A stretch of 64,000 nt of DNA from Begonia masoniana (GCA_022432975.1 CM039510.1:34218454-34282453), one strand, 5' to 3'. Counted from the stretch's first letter, positions 21,729-34,571 are shown. The notes: generated from the letters alone by a model not told the origin. Numbers and translations: made by a program.

Positions 21729-23491
21729 TTTATGTTTCCTGAAAATAAAATATTCAGGGAATGGTACTTTAAAAAGTTCGATAAATCAGAACTTGAATTT
21801 ATTAAGAATCAATTTTATCTTGATTTAGAAATCCATCAGACTTTGACAATGTATATTAAATGGTTTTGGAACTAGTATCCAAACCAAAATAATAATATTA
21901 ATGTTCTCGAAGAATATCAGGAATATCAGAAAACTTGGCTAAAACTTACTGGTTCTTCTGTAAAGTCGGTGTATCCTCCTTTAGAACCAATTCAACTGAA
22001 GAACGATAAAGCAACTTTAGATGCTATCCCTTTAGTTGATTTATCTAAAACTGTACCTTTGAACGAAGAAGTTATTATTAAACAAAATAACTTCACTAAT
22101 ATTAATATGCACACTATAGGGAAACAATTAAATCGAATTGAAGAAAAACTTCACCAAGTAATTCAAGAGCCGAATTTAATTCCCTCAACTTTTATAAATC
22201 CTTTTCCGAATTTATCAAAACCGGATGTGAAACCTCCTATTCCAGTAAATTTTAATCTTTTAAATGAAACAAAAAATTCCGAATTTATTGATAAGCTACT
22301 CAACCGTATCAATCAAAAACTGCAAATTAGTACTTTAAGTACTGACGCAATTGAATCCTCCTCTGAGTACAGAAGAATTAGAGCTCTTCAGGAATCTTTC
22401 AAAGAGATGCAGGATTTAATTATTAATCCAGTTTCTTACGATCAGGATTTAACTATAGATCAAAATTTAACTATAAGTCGAGTTAATTACGATATTGGTT
22501 CCGACACTGATATCGTTTGCCGAATCTATTGCAACCGTCCAACTTCCCAAGATTTACTTTGGGAGGAAAACTTTTATTTAGAACAGAACGCTTATAACAC
22601 TAAAACTATCTATGAGTGGAACATAGATGGTTTATCAGAATATCAAATTTATGAAATCATACATAAAATGTTAATGTATTCCAGCTATGTAGAGCAGCCA
22701 AAAATAGTGATCATGACATCGCTATTTTTATTATTAATGGCTTTACTGGTAGTTTGAAAGGCTGGTGGAATAATTATTTATCCTTATCCCAACAATATGA
22801 AATCCTTCGTGCTGTAAAATAGAAAAGTTTTACAAATGTCACTGTCGACCCCACTACGGGACAGACATTGACTCAACAGCGCTCGACAGCTGTTGAAGAC
22901 GCTGTATATTCCCTCATTCAAACTATCATCCTTCATTTTATAAAAGCCGTAGATCAAAGATTGGAACATAGTCGCGAATTACTTCAAAATTTGCGCTGTT
23001 CGTCTTTAACTCATTTCCGTTGGTATAAAGATGTCTTTATCACTAAGGTAATGCAGCGTAAAGACACAAATTTTGATAATTGGAAAGCCAAATTCATAGA
23101 TGGCTTACCACCTCAATTTACCCAAAGGGTCCGTCAGAAGCTAATGGATCTTAATCCTGAACATATCATCCCTTGGTCGAATTGTACTTATGGAAACCTT
23201 ATTAGTATCTGTATTCAAGTAGGACTTTCTTTCTGTAATGATATGAAATTACAGAGTTAATTTAAGAAACAGAATTTAAATGGGAGATAAGAATTAGGTG
23301 AATTTTATGAGCAATTTGCTTATAATCAATTTCCTAAATCTAGTTGTTCATTTTCTTCCGACCTTTTATCTTATAACCCTAAGAGTCATCGGAAGGTTTC
23401 TAAATCAGAAATTAAATGTTTCAAATGCGGAAAATTTGGTCATTATGCTAATAAATGCTTGACCAAGAAGAAGTTAAATAAGCTTAATTAG
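21729..23491 (+). pseudogene. Caulimovirid-like coat protein (gag-like), broken
   Basis: The frame carries an N-terminal part opening near MFPENK (21729), a central domain with YEWNIDGLSEYQIYEI (near 22610), GSLKGWWNNYL (near 22750), NWKAKFIDGLPPQF (near 23080) and a C-terminal CCHC zinc knuckle, CFKCGKFGHYANKC (near 23420), followed by a Lys-rich tail. This is the arrangement of coat proteins of plant pararetroviruses, structural proteins that package the viral nucleic acid. Lesions: TAG at 21873, a frameshift near 22705, TAG near 22819 and TAA near 23261. No movement protein, protease or reverse transcriptase follows; the intergenic repeat starts right after the stop. It is a defective endogenous copy. 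A Gypsy-type gag is the alternative. Confidence 0.65.
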
Positions 23492-23639
23492 GATAAAAAT
23501 CTTATTTTAAACTCCACTAATGGAGATAGCCAGAGTGAATAAAGGTGCTCCACTACTTTTTATATCAGTACTAATCAGGACAGGTACAAAGCTGCTGCTT
23601 TTTCATAAAGCTGCTTTATTAAATTCGATCAGTATTATC
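23330..23639 (+). repeat. Repeat B, first part
   Basis: Matches 19160-19460 of repeat A, from the TTATAACC and AAGAGTCAT phrase through the zinc-finger codons to TTCGATCAGTATTATC. It is cut by Copia-1 at 23640 and continues at 29738. Confidence 0.8.
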
Positions 23640-24140
23640 TGTTAGATTCAATAAAATATAACCAAATTAATTGAATCTAGAATAAATTTCAAAACTGAAA
23701 AGAGCGAGAGCTAAGGTCCTAAATCGATACGTTAGAAATTCTACAAGCAAATCGTTAAAGCAAGAAAGACATACCCGGATCCATTGATTGAATGCAAAAT
23801 ATCGTAGATCGGGTACGTTGATCTTCCGATTCGACAATCGCCCTCTCTAATATCTCTCTAGAATGATGGAAGTTCTAAGAGGCAAAGGGTTCAATTGAGA
23901 ATTGAGAACCATAACTCTATTTTAACTTAATTGGGTAATTTACCAGTTTGTCCATCACAAATTGGTAAATTACCCCTGGTATTTCTACACATTACAATAT
24001 AACCATATTATATTCAAAGTCCATTGAAATTCATATTAAATCACTTTAATATGGACTTAAACCTGATGATAACATAATGTATAATTTATAGTTTAACAAT
24101 TTAGATCCAAATAGAATTATAAATCCTTATAATTTTAACA
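23640..24140 (-). repeat. Copia-1 3' LTR
   Basis: Begins TGTTAAAATTATAAGG on the minus strand and ends ATTGAATCTAACA. Matches the 5' LTR at 29227-29737 along its whole length. Confidence 0.9.
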
Positions 24141-24564
24141 ATCTCTCACTTGGATCAAATTATAAACTAATCTATTACACATTATAACTTTATCCTTATG
24201 ATATCAAATTTTATTATCATCTAAACAGAGTATACTCAAACAATCTCGTCCATCAATTATATCAAATGCAGTACCAAAGCGGCTTTCGTCACATTTATCG
24301 TAACTAAACCTATCAATGATCACAAATACCAACATAATCAAATGACACAGATCAAATATGGATGTGTAGCATGGAAATTACATGTAATGTGATTTAACAT
24401 GCATATTTTCAACTGGTCCAACCAAAACTTTATTGAGATCATTAAAACTCAAATGCCAGAGTGAATTAAATGAATACCTCATAAAATGAATACTGCAGTA
24501 ACCAAAATATTCATTACAAATATCTATAGAATAGAATCACATAAAAACAAATTGCAGACTCCCA

Positions 24565-26963
24565 CTAAACCTCAATATCTCCAAGAGATACAACCCCCAT
24601 ATGAGCAACATGCTCGTGAAAGACCTTGGGTCGTATTCCCTTGGTTAGCGGATCCGCAATCATGAAGTTTGTTCCAATGTGATCTATAGATATTTGACCA
24701 CTCTGAACTCTTTTCTTTACAACAAGAAACTTGATGTTTACAAACTTAGACTTTGAGAAGCTCATGTTGTTGTTTGAGAACATCACAGCTGACTGATTGT
24801 CACATAAAATTCGAACTGGTCTTTCAATACCATTCGAGATTCGCAATCCCGTGACAAATTTACTCAGCCATAATATCTGATTGGATGCCTTATAACATGC
24901 TATAAACTCAGCTGCCATAGTAGAAAAGGCCGTAAGTCTCTGTTTGGCACTCTTCTAAGAGATAGCTCCTCCAGCTAAAAGAAAAATATAGCCCGACGTT
25001 GACTTCAAGTTATCTTGGCATCCAGCAAAATCAGAGTCAGTATACCCAATGATCTCGAGCTGATCTGATTTCTTGTATGTGAGCATGTATTCTTTGGTTC
25101 TCTATAAGTATCTGAGTACCCTTTTTACAGCTTTCCAATGATCCAATCCAGGATTGCTCAAGTATCTACCCAACATGCCAACTATGTACACAATATCCGG
25201 ACGCGTGCATATTTGAGCATACATTAAGCTTCCTACTGCCGAAGCATAAGGAATCTTTTGCATTTCTTTGATTTTAAAGTCACTTGAAGGACATTGACTT
25301 TTATTTATTTTGTCTCCTTTGGCAATAGGGGTATCTCCTGGTTTACATTCTTGCATGCCAAATTTTTTTAAAACATTCTCGATATAGCTCTTTTGTGATA
25401 GTCCAAGTATACCTCGACAACGATCTCGATATATTTGGATTCCTAATACAAAAGAGGCGTCACCAAGATCTTTCATTTTAAATTTCTTTGAAAGAAATTT
25501 CTTGGTGTCGTGCAACAAGCCTATATCGCTGCATGCTAATAATATGTCATCGACATATAAAACCAGAAACATCATTTTATTTCCACTAAATTTGTGGTAT
25601 ACACAATCATCAACTTTATTCGCTTCAAAACTATATGAGGTGATTGCTTGATGAAATTTGTAATACCATTAACGGGAAGCTTGTTTTAGCCCGTAGATGG
25701 ATTTCTTTAATTTGCAAACTAAGTCCTTTGATTTATCCGAATCAAAGAACTCAGGTTGCACCATATAGATCGTTTCATCAATGTCACCATTGAGAAACGT
25801 CGTCTTTACATCCATATGATGTAGCTCTAAATCAAAATGAGCTACCAATGCCATTATAGTTCTAAAGGAATCTTTCGTAGATACCGGAGAGAAAGTTTCC
25901 TTATAGTCGATGCCTTCTCTTTGAGTAAAACCCTTAGCAACAAGACGAGCTTTGAATCTCTCAATGTTACCTTTAGAATCCCTTTTGGATTTAAAAATCC
26001 ATTTACAGCCGACCGGTTTCAAACTGCAGGTAACGGGACCAGATCCCAAACATCATTGTCCTTCATGGACTTTAACTCCTCATTCATGGCATCAGTCCAC
26101 TTTTGAGAATTAGAACTCTTAATGGCTTGGTTGAAAATGACAGGGTCATCTTCCACCTCACCGAGTTTCTCATGTTCTTTTAGGAATACGATGTAATCAT
26201 CCGAAATCGTACTCCTTCTCTCTCTAGTGGACCTCCGTAATGACATATTTTCAAGAGGCTGTTGAGTTTGTTCTTCAGGAATGACTTCTTGAAGAGGTGC
26301 AGGAACAATTTCAACATTGTCTTTTTCATTATCCACTTGATTGAAGTCAAGGGAAACTAAAGCAAGAGGAACAATTTCCTCCTCAAAGACAATGTCTTCT
26401 TTATCTCCCATCATAAACTCTACATCCTCGAAAAATCGGGTATTTTCCGTTTCAAAGAATGTCTTTACACTGGGATCATAAAATTTGTACCCCATTGACC
26501 GTTCAGGATACCCTACAAAATAACAACTAACAGTCCTAGAATCCAGTTTCTTTTCATTGGGCCTATAAGGCCTTGCCTCAGCTAGACACCCCCACACGTG
26601 TAAGTGTTTAAGAACGGGTTTTTGGCTTATCCAACACTCATGTGAGATTTTGTTAGTCGTCGCCTTAGTAGGTACCCTGTTAAGGATATAAGCTGCGGTT
26701 TTTAGTGCTTCACCCCAGAGGAATTCTTGTAAGGTCGAATGAGCAATCATGCTCCTTACCACGTCCTTAAGCGTTCTGTTCCGTCTTTCAGCAACACCAT
26801 TCATGTTGGGCGAACCCGGCATGGTGTATTGAGGAACAATACCACACTCCTCTAGGTATTTAGCAAATGGTCCTGGATGTTGTTCACCTGACTCGTCATA
26901 CCGACCATAGTATTCACCACCATGATCAGATCTGACAGAAAGATTGTATAACAAAAGTATCAT
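24565..26963 (-). pseudogene. Copia-1 integrase end, RT and RNase H, broken
   Basis: Order from 26963 leftward. Integrase core end: SDHGGEYYGRYDESG with the second catalytic Asp, then PNMNGVAERRNRTL with the catalytic Glu. Reverse transcriptase: GCKWIFKSKRDSKGN, ARLVAKGFTQ, LHHMDVKTTFLNGD, and the YVDD active site in LYVDDILLA near 25545. Connection: CTRPDIVY near 25200. RNase H end: MAAEFIACYKASNQILWLS and LCDNQSAV near 24800. Breaks: a stop near 25667 just after the YGLKQASR motif, a stop near 25099, a TGG-to-TAG type stop near 24955 and a frame change near 26020-26050. The enzyme set would copy and integrate the element; this copy cannot. Confidence 0.9.
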
Positions 26964-27027
26964 TTAAATCCAAAAATTGTCAAGATTTTAATAACAATCT
27001 AAAATCTTTGATAGCTTCAACTTCAAC

Positions 27028-28026
27028 TTATTTGCCATCGCTCACAAAGATGAATCTTTCAGCATCATTCGACTTTCGGCAATTCAGACAATCCTGCATA
27101 GACATACTAATGTGAGTGGTAGCACCCGAATCTAACCACCACGTATGTCTAGATACAGAAACCAAATTAACCTTAAAACAAACAAGGTTGAGAAGTGTAC
27201 CTTTCTTCACACGCCATGCGTGATACTTGGCACAATCTTTCTTTTGGTGCCCTTCTCCATTACAGAAGAAACAACTGAAGCCCTTAGACTTCTTTTGTTT
27301 TAACTTAGAAGAAGCACCAACGGCTTCCTTCTTCCTTTTCTTTCCTTTATCTTTGGAAGATGATGCCAAATTAGCACTTTTTGTCCAATCATGCTTAATC
27401 CTCTCTTCCTCTTGGACACAATGAGATATTAATTCATTAAATGTCCACTTATCCTTCTGGCAGTTATAACTGATCTTAAACTGCCCAAACTGAGGAGGAA
27501 GAGAAATCAAGACTAAGTGAACAAGCATGTCTTCTGATAGCTCTAACTTAAGTTCCTTAAGTCTTGAAGCAAGATGAGACATTTCCATTATGTACTCCCT
27601 GATATTTTCCTTTCCATTATACTTGAGTGAGATAAGCTTAGCTAAAAGCGTGCTTGTCTTAGCCTTCTCGTTTTTCTCAAAACGTTTCTCAAGTTCTTCG
27701 AGGAATGTTTTGGCATCAGTGTCTTCCGACATATTGCCACGAAATGCTTCTGGAATAGCGCGCTTCATGATCATTAGACTTACACGATTCGAACGCTCCC
27801 ACTTTTCTCGCTCCCTTTTATCATCAAGGGTACTTGATGCTGAAAGAGGTGAGAAGCGTGCGACCCTAAGTGCAATGTCAAGATCCATGCACCCGAGAAC
27901 AATCACAACGTTCTCTTTCCAAACTTTATAGTTGGTCCCGTTAAGCATAAGAACTGCATTAACGTTACCCATTATACTTGAGATGTTAACTGTAACAACA
28001 GAGAAAATGAAACAATCTTCCCTCAC
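27028..28026 (-). pseudogene. Copia-1 gag and protease
   Basis: The open frame of 332 codons likely starts at the internal Met of MGNVNAVLMLNGTNYKVW (near 27972), which is the usual gag start of this type. It holds the UBN2-type gag helices, a Lys-rich linker, a CCHC knuckle CFFCNGEGHQKKDC (near 27270) and the aspartic protease site WWLDSGATTH (near 27140). The frame ends soon after VSDGK. The integrase zinc region (HHCC) and the first half of the integrase core are missing between here and 26963, an internal deletion of several hundred bases. Confidence 0.9.
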
Positions 28027-29226
28027 AAATTAATATGCATATACATGACAATGACATAACTCAAAATATAGTGCATCCATCAACAAGAAACCGGCACAAC
28101 ATTAACACTTAGTCTTTTGGCTAAAAATGTTAACTTGTAATTGGTATCTTGGTTCAGTATAGAAACATTGACAATAAGACCTGTCAAACAATGAACTTAT
28201 CGTTGGACAACTTCAATGTTCACATGGCAGCCTAATAATTATCACATGTTTTAATACTGCTAACAAGCCATGCAACTGTACAAACATCAACCTTCTTTTG
28301 GGCCGATCGAAATTCATACAATGTCATGTCTCATGCCTAATATATAAAAATAGAATAATTAAAGTAAGAGAGGCTAATTTTATAGCATGTTACCCAATCA
28401 TCCTATTTTACAATGTAATACTTCATAAAATTGCATCAAAAAAGAGTTAAGGAAATTCATATACATACATATTCAACATTTAGGCAACCATATTAGTCAA
28501 CTAGTAAACCAAATGATCAACCAACCTAGAATAAAAGGTTCAAATCGGCCAAAACTGGATAAAAACAGGGTGAATCGGGGCGAACCGAGCCTTGAATTGT
28601 CTAGAAAATGTCATTAAAAAGACCCAAAATAGCAGAACCAAAGTGAACTGAGGCCTATTTAACCAAATGGACTGGCCATTTTTTTTTTGTCGGACTGAGC
28701 CGAGCCGAACCGAATCGAACCGAACCGAACAAGACCGAACCGAACCGAATCGAACCGGACCGAACCGAACTGATTCAACCCAAACCGAATCAGTCTTGGT
28801 CAAACCAACCAAAAATCGGTTCAAACCGTAACTGAACCGAGTTGGTTTGGTCTGAGTGGATCCGAACCCAAATGGTTTGGTTCGATTTGGACCAAACCTA
28901 ACCCAATCAGACCGAATCGGCCCAAACCACCGGAAAGGGGCTACAAACCAGCAATGAAAATCGCCAGAATCTCACCGATTCTGGCAGATTTTCACCCCAA
29001 AATTGTCTGATTTATCAAAATAATGATAGATCGGGCAATAATCCTTAACGTGCATCAACAAAAAACAAATTTTAAGGCATCAAAACATGCATTCTAGCGG
29101 AATTAGATGAAAAAATATAGACTTAAAAAATAATTCCGAAAATTAAAAAAAAATTGATGCTTAATCCGATTTCAAGCTAAAAAAATTGATTACTTGTAGT
29201 ATAACGTAATCGGTTCTGATACCAAT
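28027..29226 (-). other. Copia-1 5' untranslated region with GGTTCGGTTC repeats
   Basis: About 1.2 kb between primer site and gag. The part 28690-28920 consists largely of ACCGAACCGA-type repeats on the plus strand (GTTCGGTTCG on the element's sense strand). No gene is seen. Confidence 0.6.
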
Positions 29227-29737
29227 TATAGGATTTAATAAAATGTAACCAAACTAATTGAATCTAGAATAAATTCCAAAACTGAAAAGAGCGAGAGCCC
29301 AGTTCCTAAATTAATACGTTAGAAATTCTACAAGCAAATCGTTAAATCAAGAAGGACATACCTGGATTCATTGATTGAATGCAAAATACCGTAGATCGGG
29401 TACGTTGATCTTCCGATTTGACAATCGCCCTTTCTAATATCTCCCTAGAATGATGGAGGTTCTAAGAGGCAAAGGGTTCAATTGAGAATTGGGGGCCATA
29501 ACTCTATTTTAACTTAATTGGGTAATTTACCAGTTTTTCCATCACAAATTGGTAAATTACCCCTGATGTCTCTACACATTATAATATAACTATATTATAT
29601 TTAATATACTCCAAAGTCCATTGAAATTCATATTAAATCACTTTAATATGGAGTTAAACCTAATGATAACATAATGTATAATTTATAATTTAACAATTTA
29701 GATCCAAATAGAATTATAAATCCTTATAATTCTAACA
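29227..29737 (-). repeat. Copia-1 5' LTR
   Basis: Begins TGTTAGAATTATAAGG on the minus strand. Its 3' end (TCCTATA) is mutated from the expected CTAACA. The primer-binding site follows after two bases. Confidence 0.88.
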
Positions 29738-31301
29738 TTATCTTCTTACTTTTTCTGCAGAATGGATATGTCGCAATCGCCTGGACTTATCTGTATGGAC
29801 TTTATACATAAGTAATCAAATTCAGTACTCCATTTTTTTCGCTCTGGGAGAATCATCAGTAAAAATAAATTTAATAATTAATTTTATATGCATTCAATAC
29901 TCTCGACCAGGACCTTTCGATTTATTTTACACTTCAACTCCAAAGTGATTTCTCTAAATCAGAAGATAAATGATTTCAATTTTAAATCAGTAAATTTTGA
30001 AAATTATTCCAGTTTAAAATCAGAATAAGAACCTTTGACTTTATTTGTAATTGATTAAATCAGGAATTCGTCTGATTTAACTTTAAATTTCTGCCCTGGA
30101 AGAATTGATTTATTTTAATTAGTATTTAAAAATCAGTATCTTTAAATTTTAACTTAATCTGCTTAAGAGACTCTCGATAAGGGATCTCAATTTATTAAAG
30201 AAATTTTCAGAACTGTTAATCACTTAAGTGATAAATCTGAAAGTTCTGTGGTATTCTATACCTACAGACTTAGCAGTATTTTGTTTCAGTTGGAAACCTC
30301 GATTTTTTATAAGGCTTTCCTAGCTGAAACTAAAATCAGTACAATCTTTTTGTTAACATCAAACCCATCAGGACAATTCTTTATTATCAGAATTATATGG
30401 AAAAAGGTAACTTTTTTCAGAATGACTTTTTGTCGGGAAGAAATCAGTAAACAAGAAATCTGTAAACTTAAGCTTTTGACAACGTAAAAGGTCTGTAAGC
30501 TTAAAGAGATTTATCTCCGTCTTTCAATGGAGATTATCTACTTTTGTTATCAGTACTTTAAAAAATTAATATGCAGAATTGCTAGATGGTCTTTTATGGA
30601 CCTTTCCTATTTTCGGAAATCTAGGAGAATTTAGAAATAAAATATCCTTCTGGATATCAAGATTCAAAAATTAATCAGTATTCATCTTTATGGAATTATT
30701 CTAAAGTATTCGAATGATAAAAGCGGGAGAATCTATTAAAGAGATAAAGCTTATTCGAGGAGTAAGCATCCGAATCAAATCTGTAATAAAATCGAATCAG
30801 TATTAAAGACAAGTGGATCTGTTATGCAGAAAGCAGAGCATATTTAAAGTTGCATTTGCTTTTAATCCGAAACGAATCTGTAAGAAAAAGGAAAAAGCAG
30901 AAAAGTAGTGCATCTGCAAAAGATGCAATAAGCTGAGCATCTGCAAAAGCACAGTAGCTTTTGTTGGCCATTCTGTCAGGATCACATAATTCAGAAGATA
31001 TAGTGGAGAAGCGGTACCACATCACGATAACTTTGTCAAGTGGAAAAGCAGGACCATCACAACACAATTTTTCAGCAGTCAGTCGTAAGCAACGACGACA
31101 GCAACACTTTCTCTTGTCTTCTTTTAAATTGAGAAGTTTGTAATCAGGATAACGAAGCTTTTAGACATCCACTATCTCTCTGTACATTGCTCTCTCGGTT
31201 TGATTTCTCTCCCTCCTCTTTGTAAGTAATTTTTATTTTAATAATAAAACTCTGTTAATATTTAGTCTCGTGTTCTTTTCGTGTTTCTTTCCCGATCCTT
31301 C

Positions 31302-31304
<3 letters not shown>
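29738..31304 (+). repeat. Repeat B, second part
   Basis: Matches 19455-21004 of repeat A, including the 79-codon open frame at 30248-30487 that corresponds to 19920-20159. Similarity stops at GATCCTTCCTT, just before the position where the primer-binding site lies in repeat A. A TA microsatellite follows. Confidence 0.8.

Positions 31305-31347
<43 letters not shown>
31303..31347. repeat. (TA)n microsatellite at the edge of repeat B
   Basis: About 22 TA dinucleotides exactly at the end of the viral-like repeat. Confidence 0.95.
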
Positions 31348-31351
<4 letters not shown>

Positions 31352-32663
31352 ATGTGATGATATGATGATGTGGAATATATGAGAATGGTAGCTACTAACT
31401 TGCTATGATATATATCTTGGAACTTTTGTCGTTGATATAATAATATGAAGTATGTGAGGATAGTTGTCAATGTTTTCCTGTGACATATGTGATTATTGTT
31501 GTTGTCAATGTGGTATAACACTTGTTATTGTACATGATATGAATTCAACGTTAAGGATGTGAAATGATTATTATGGCATGTTAACGAGCATTTTTCATGC
31601 ATAATAAACGTTTTTATAAGAAAGAAAAATGAGACATTTTGTGCATATATTTTCGTATGAATAGACTGAAATGAAAAGAATATATGAGCATTTCCAATAA
31701 ACTTTTAATCTCTTCAGAAGTGAGCACCTAGAAGATGAAACATTTTCGAAAAAAAATAGTGGTAAGGGCGACCGTAGATTAAGTGCAGATGCGTTGAAGT
31801 AAAAAAATTAAAAGATTTATGGATGAAATTCTATGTTTTAAAGATTAAAAATAAAGAATAATAAGGCTGATTATGGGAGAATTAGGTAGTGGATTTTGAC
31901 ACCTCATTATAGTCTATGACTCATGAGATTAGATTGATGACACCTCATGAGGAATCCTTCAACTTCACACTTAACAAAAACAAACTTAGCTGATGTGTTC
32001 CTCATTTTGAAGGCAAGAGACCACGAGACTGAGCTTCTTCCTCTCTACTCCTTGGAGATAAGCAGGAACTTTGGGTTGGATTTAAGTAAATTTTGAAGTT
32101 TGGTAGTGTATGGGTTGAAATGTAGTGGTGATTTGGAACATTTTTATGAAGTGTTATGGATGGTTTGTAAGGTTTGCAAAATTTGGGTCATGTTCGATTT
32201 TATGTTTAAAAAGGTATATGATTATGTTTTAAGAACACTTTTGTGATTATGGAGAGAAAGATTTGTTATTTTAATCATGTTTATGCACCTAGTTTCAAGT
32301 TTGATAAAAAATGAGAAAAATCTAGGCAATTTTGGGTTTGGAGTTGTTTTTAATGATTTTTAAATTCAAAATTGTTTTGGTATGTTTTAATAAACATCTC
32401 AATTGAACTATAGGCTTTGGAATTGACGCATTTGAATTTGTATACCATGAATTATGAATTTTTAAAGATAAGTATAAATACTAAGGAAAATTCTGGAATT
32501 GGTTTAAAGCGATTTAGTTTAGGGTAATATAACCCTAGATTTTGTGATTAATTATCCAAATTGACTTCATATATTAATGTACAATCTCTTGGGAAACTAA
32601 AGGTTCTGAAATGATTGGATTTAGACAAATCTGGTAAAAGTTGTACACATTTTAATAATAATT
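31348..32663. other. AT-rich intergenic sequence
   Basis: No convincing ORF, terminal repeat or promoter was recognised. Confidence 0.5.
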
Positions 32664-32990
32664 ATGAATCCATGTAATTATAATATTAATGATGATATTG
32701 AGAAAATTAAAGAGTACTCCTACATTTTCAATAAGACAATCATCTGCACAAATATCAATTTCTTTAGCTCAAAAAATAGAAACAAAAAACCTGATGTAGA
32801 GAAGCATTTTGACATGAAAGAAATTAAAATTAGTAGAAAATTAGAACTTAAAACTCAATGCAAATATTGTACTAAAAATTATGTATATAATTCTAGTTGT
32901 TCAACTAGCACAATTGATAGGCATTATAAAAAATGTCACTTAAATGAGCAAACAAAAGACCTATACAAAGACTATTGAATACTAATAGTA
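32664..32990 (+). pseudogene. hAT transposase N-terminal fragment (BED finger)
   Basis: A 104-codon frame ends with a BED-type zinc finger: TQCKYCTKNYVYN, then STIDRHYKKCH, giving the C-x2-C...H-x5-C/H spacing used by Ac-like hAT transposases to bind DNA. The part before it is Lys/Asn-rich. The frame stops at 32978 and no catalytic domain or hAT dimerisation domain is seen downstream, so it is a relic. Confidence 0.65.
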
Positions 32991-33652
32991 GTGATATTTT
33001 TTTATATTCACAAAATAGAACAAGAGAAACAATAGCAAAACTTGTCGCCCACTTGTCACGTCTAGTTTGGAATTTCTCAACCAGCTCACGCTATAACTTA
33101 AGGCAAAGTTGAGTTTCTTACGAAAATTGAATGGGAGTTCTTTGAAGAACCAACCAGTTCACCACCAAATTTCATCATGAAGAATTTTATTTTGAGGCTT
33201 TTCGTAATATAGAAAAAATGTCAGATGGTGGAAGGTCAGCACCCTCATTTTGAATGGTTGAGCATGTATAGAGAATCAACCCTACCAAGAGAGGACCTGA
33301 TAGTCTGTGCTAGTTTTGGTAGGTGATTTTATACAGGCATTGCACCACAATTGGATACAAAAATCTCTATCTGTAAGCTATTGTCAACTTTGGAGGAGCT
33401 CAAGTGCAAAAGTGACCTAGCAAGGCCCCATCTAACTCCAAGGGAGTAGCTCCTTACTATATTCCTCCCCTTCATAGTCTGCTGAAGGAGGAGTTGTTTC
33501 CCTGACCAAAAAATTCCAACATTAACATCATCAAGTTACAGAGTCAGATTGATATAGAAAGGGTGACTGTTTTGGTTGTGAAGAACAGTCTCCACCTCAA
33601 GATAATGTTCTCATCCCTAAATTGGAGGCTATCGTATTCCCAGAGCAACTAT
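32991..33652. other. Unassigned sequence before Copia-2
   Basis: No supported gene. The Copia-2 target site (actat) is at 33648-33652; the same sequence context continues after 55869. Confidence 0.5.
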
Positions 33653-34548
33653 TGTGAGGTCCCTCCTTTATGATGAGGGACCTCCTCATTTAATTTTTCA
33701 TTTAAAAATTGGAGAATGAGAAGAAGACCTCATTCTTTCGGTGCCTACAACAAATATCTCATTTAATGAGATGTTGAAAATGAAAAAGAAGAAGGTTTCG
33801 GCAACTTCAATTGCGGCAGTTCATATTCCTTATTTTAGGGAATGTGTTCTTTCAGAGACTCTATAAATAGAGGCCCGAAGAAACTTCGAAGAGCACCCAA
33901 AGAGAAGTGAAATCTTCTATCCAAGAGAGAATGAGAAAATCACTTATGAGTGAAAAGGAAGAGAAATATAGTGAGGATTATTTTTTAGGGAGAGAAAAGA
34001 AAGAGTCTGAGAGAAAAATAGGTGTGGTACTTTTGTGCACATTGAGAGTTCTAAGAGTGGTGATTTCTCTTAGTGAATATTTTCTAGAATATTCGATATC
34101 TAGAAAAATATTGTAAATCCTATTTTTTATAGTGAGATCTTTTTGGACTCGGTCCTTGTGGTTTTTTTTTTTCGATTTGGGTTTCCACGTAAAATTCTCG
34201 GTGTTCATTTTAGCCATTATTTCTCTTACTTCTTGGCCGTTATAATTTTACGGTGTGGAAAAATGTTCTTGGTATTCTTCGGATAGCATCTGCTATCGTT
34301 TCTCATGCCGCTTAGTTAATGGTGTAATTGTACTGTGTAAGTAAGTTCTGTCTAAAAGACTGGAATTTAAGTGGACCGTTTATGACCCTCCAGCCTTTCT
34401 TGGGAACTTACTTGGAAAAGTAATTCTGTCTAAGGAGATTGCCAAGAGTATTCTTTCATGGGAATTATCCCGATCAGTACTTTCCATGTTTCACAGCGGT
34501 GGTATTATTATCTTTGTTCCAGCCGAAGTTTTGTTGTTTTTCCTAACA
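33653..34548 (+). repeat. Copia-2 5' LTR
   Basis: Contains a TATA-like CTCTATAAATAGAGG near 33860 and matches the 3' LTR throughout with scattered differences. The short open frames inside it are part of the LTR, not genes. Confidence 0.93.
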
Positions 34549-34571
34549 AGTGGTATCAGAGAGAGGTTATT

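Larger units (their letters stand above)
23640..29737 (-). mobile_element. Copia-1, Ty1/Copia retrotransposon, defective
   Basis: Flanking LTRs are at 23640-24140 (3') and about 29227-29737 (5'). The 5-bp target ttatc is duplicated at 23635-23639 and 29738-29742. On the minus strand the internal region starts with a tRNA-Met primer site, TGGTATCAGAACCG (29211-29224), and gag, protease, a shortened integrase, RT and RNase H follow in Copia order. A polypurine-like AAGTGAGAGAT precedes the 3' LTR. The two LTRs differ at many positions, so the insertion is not recent. Confidence 0.92.

Noticed and set aside
19160..31304. Interpretation of repeats A and B as ordinary LTRs
   Set aside because: The repeat extends into the zinc-finger codons of the ORF, no TG...CA ends or target duplication were found, and a circular pararetrovirus-like source explains it better. 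It is kept as the alternative.
33907..34116. ORF shared by both Copia-2 LTRs (also 55250-55435)
   Set aside because: It lies inside LTR sequence and is duplicated only because LTRs are duplicated.
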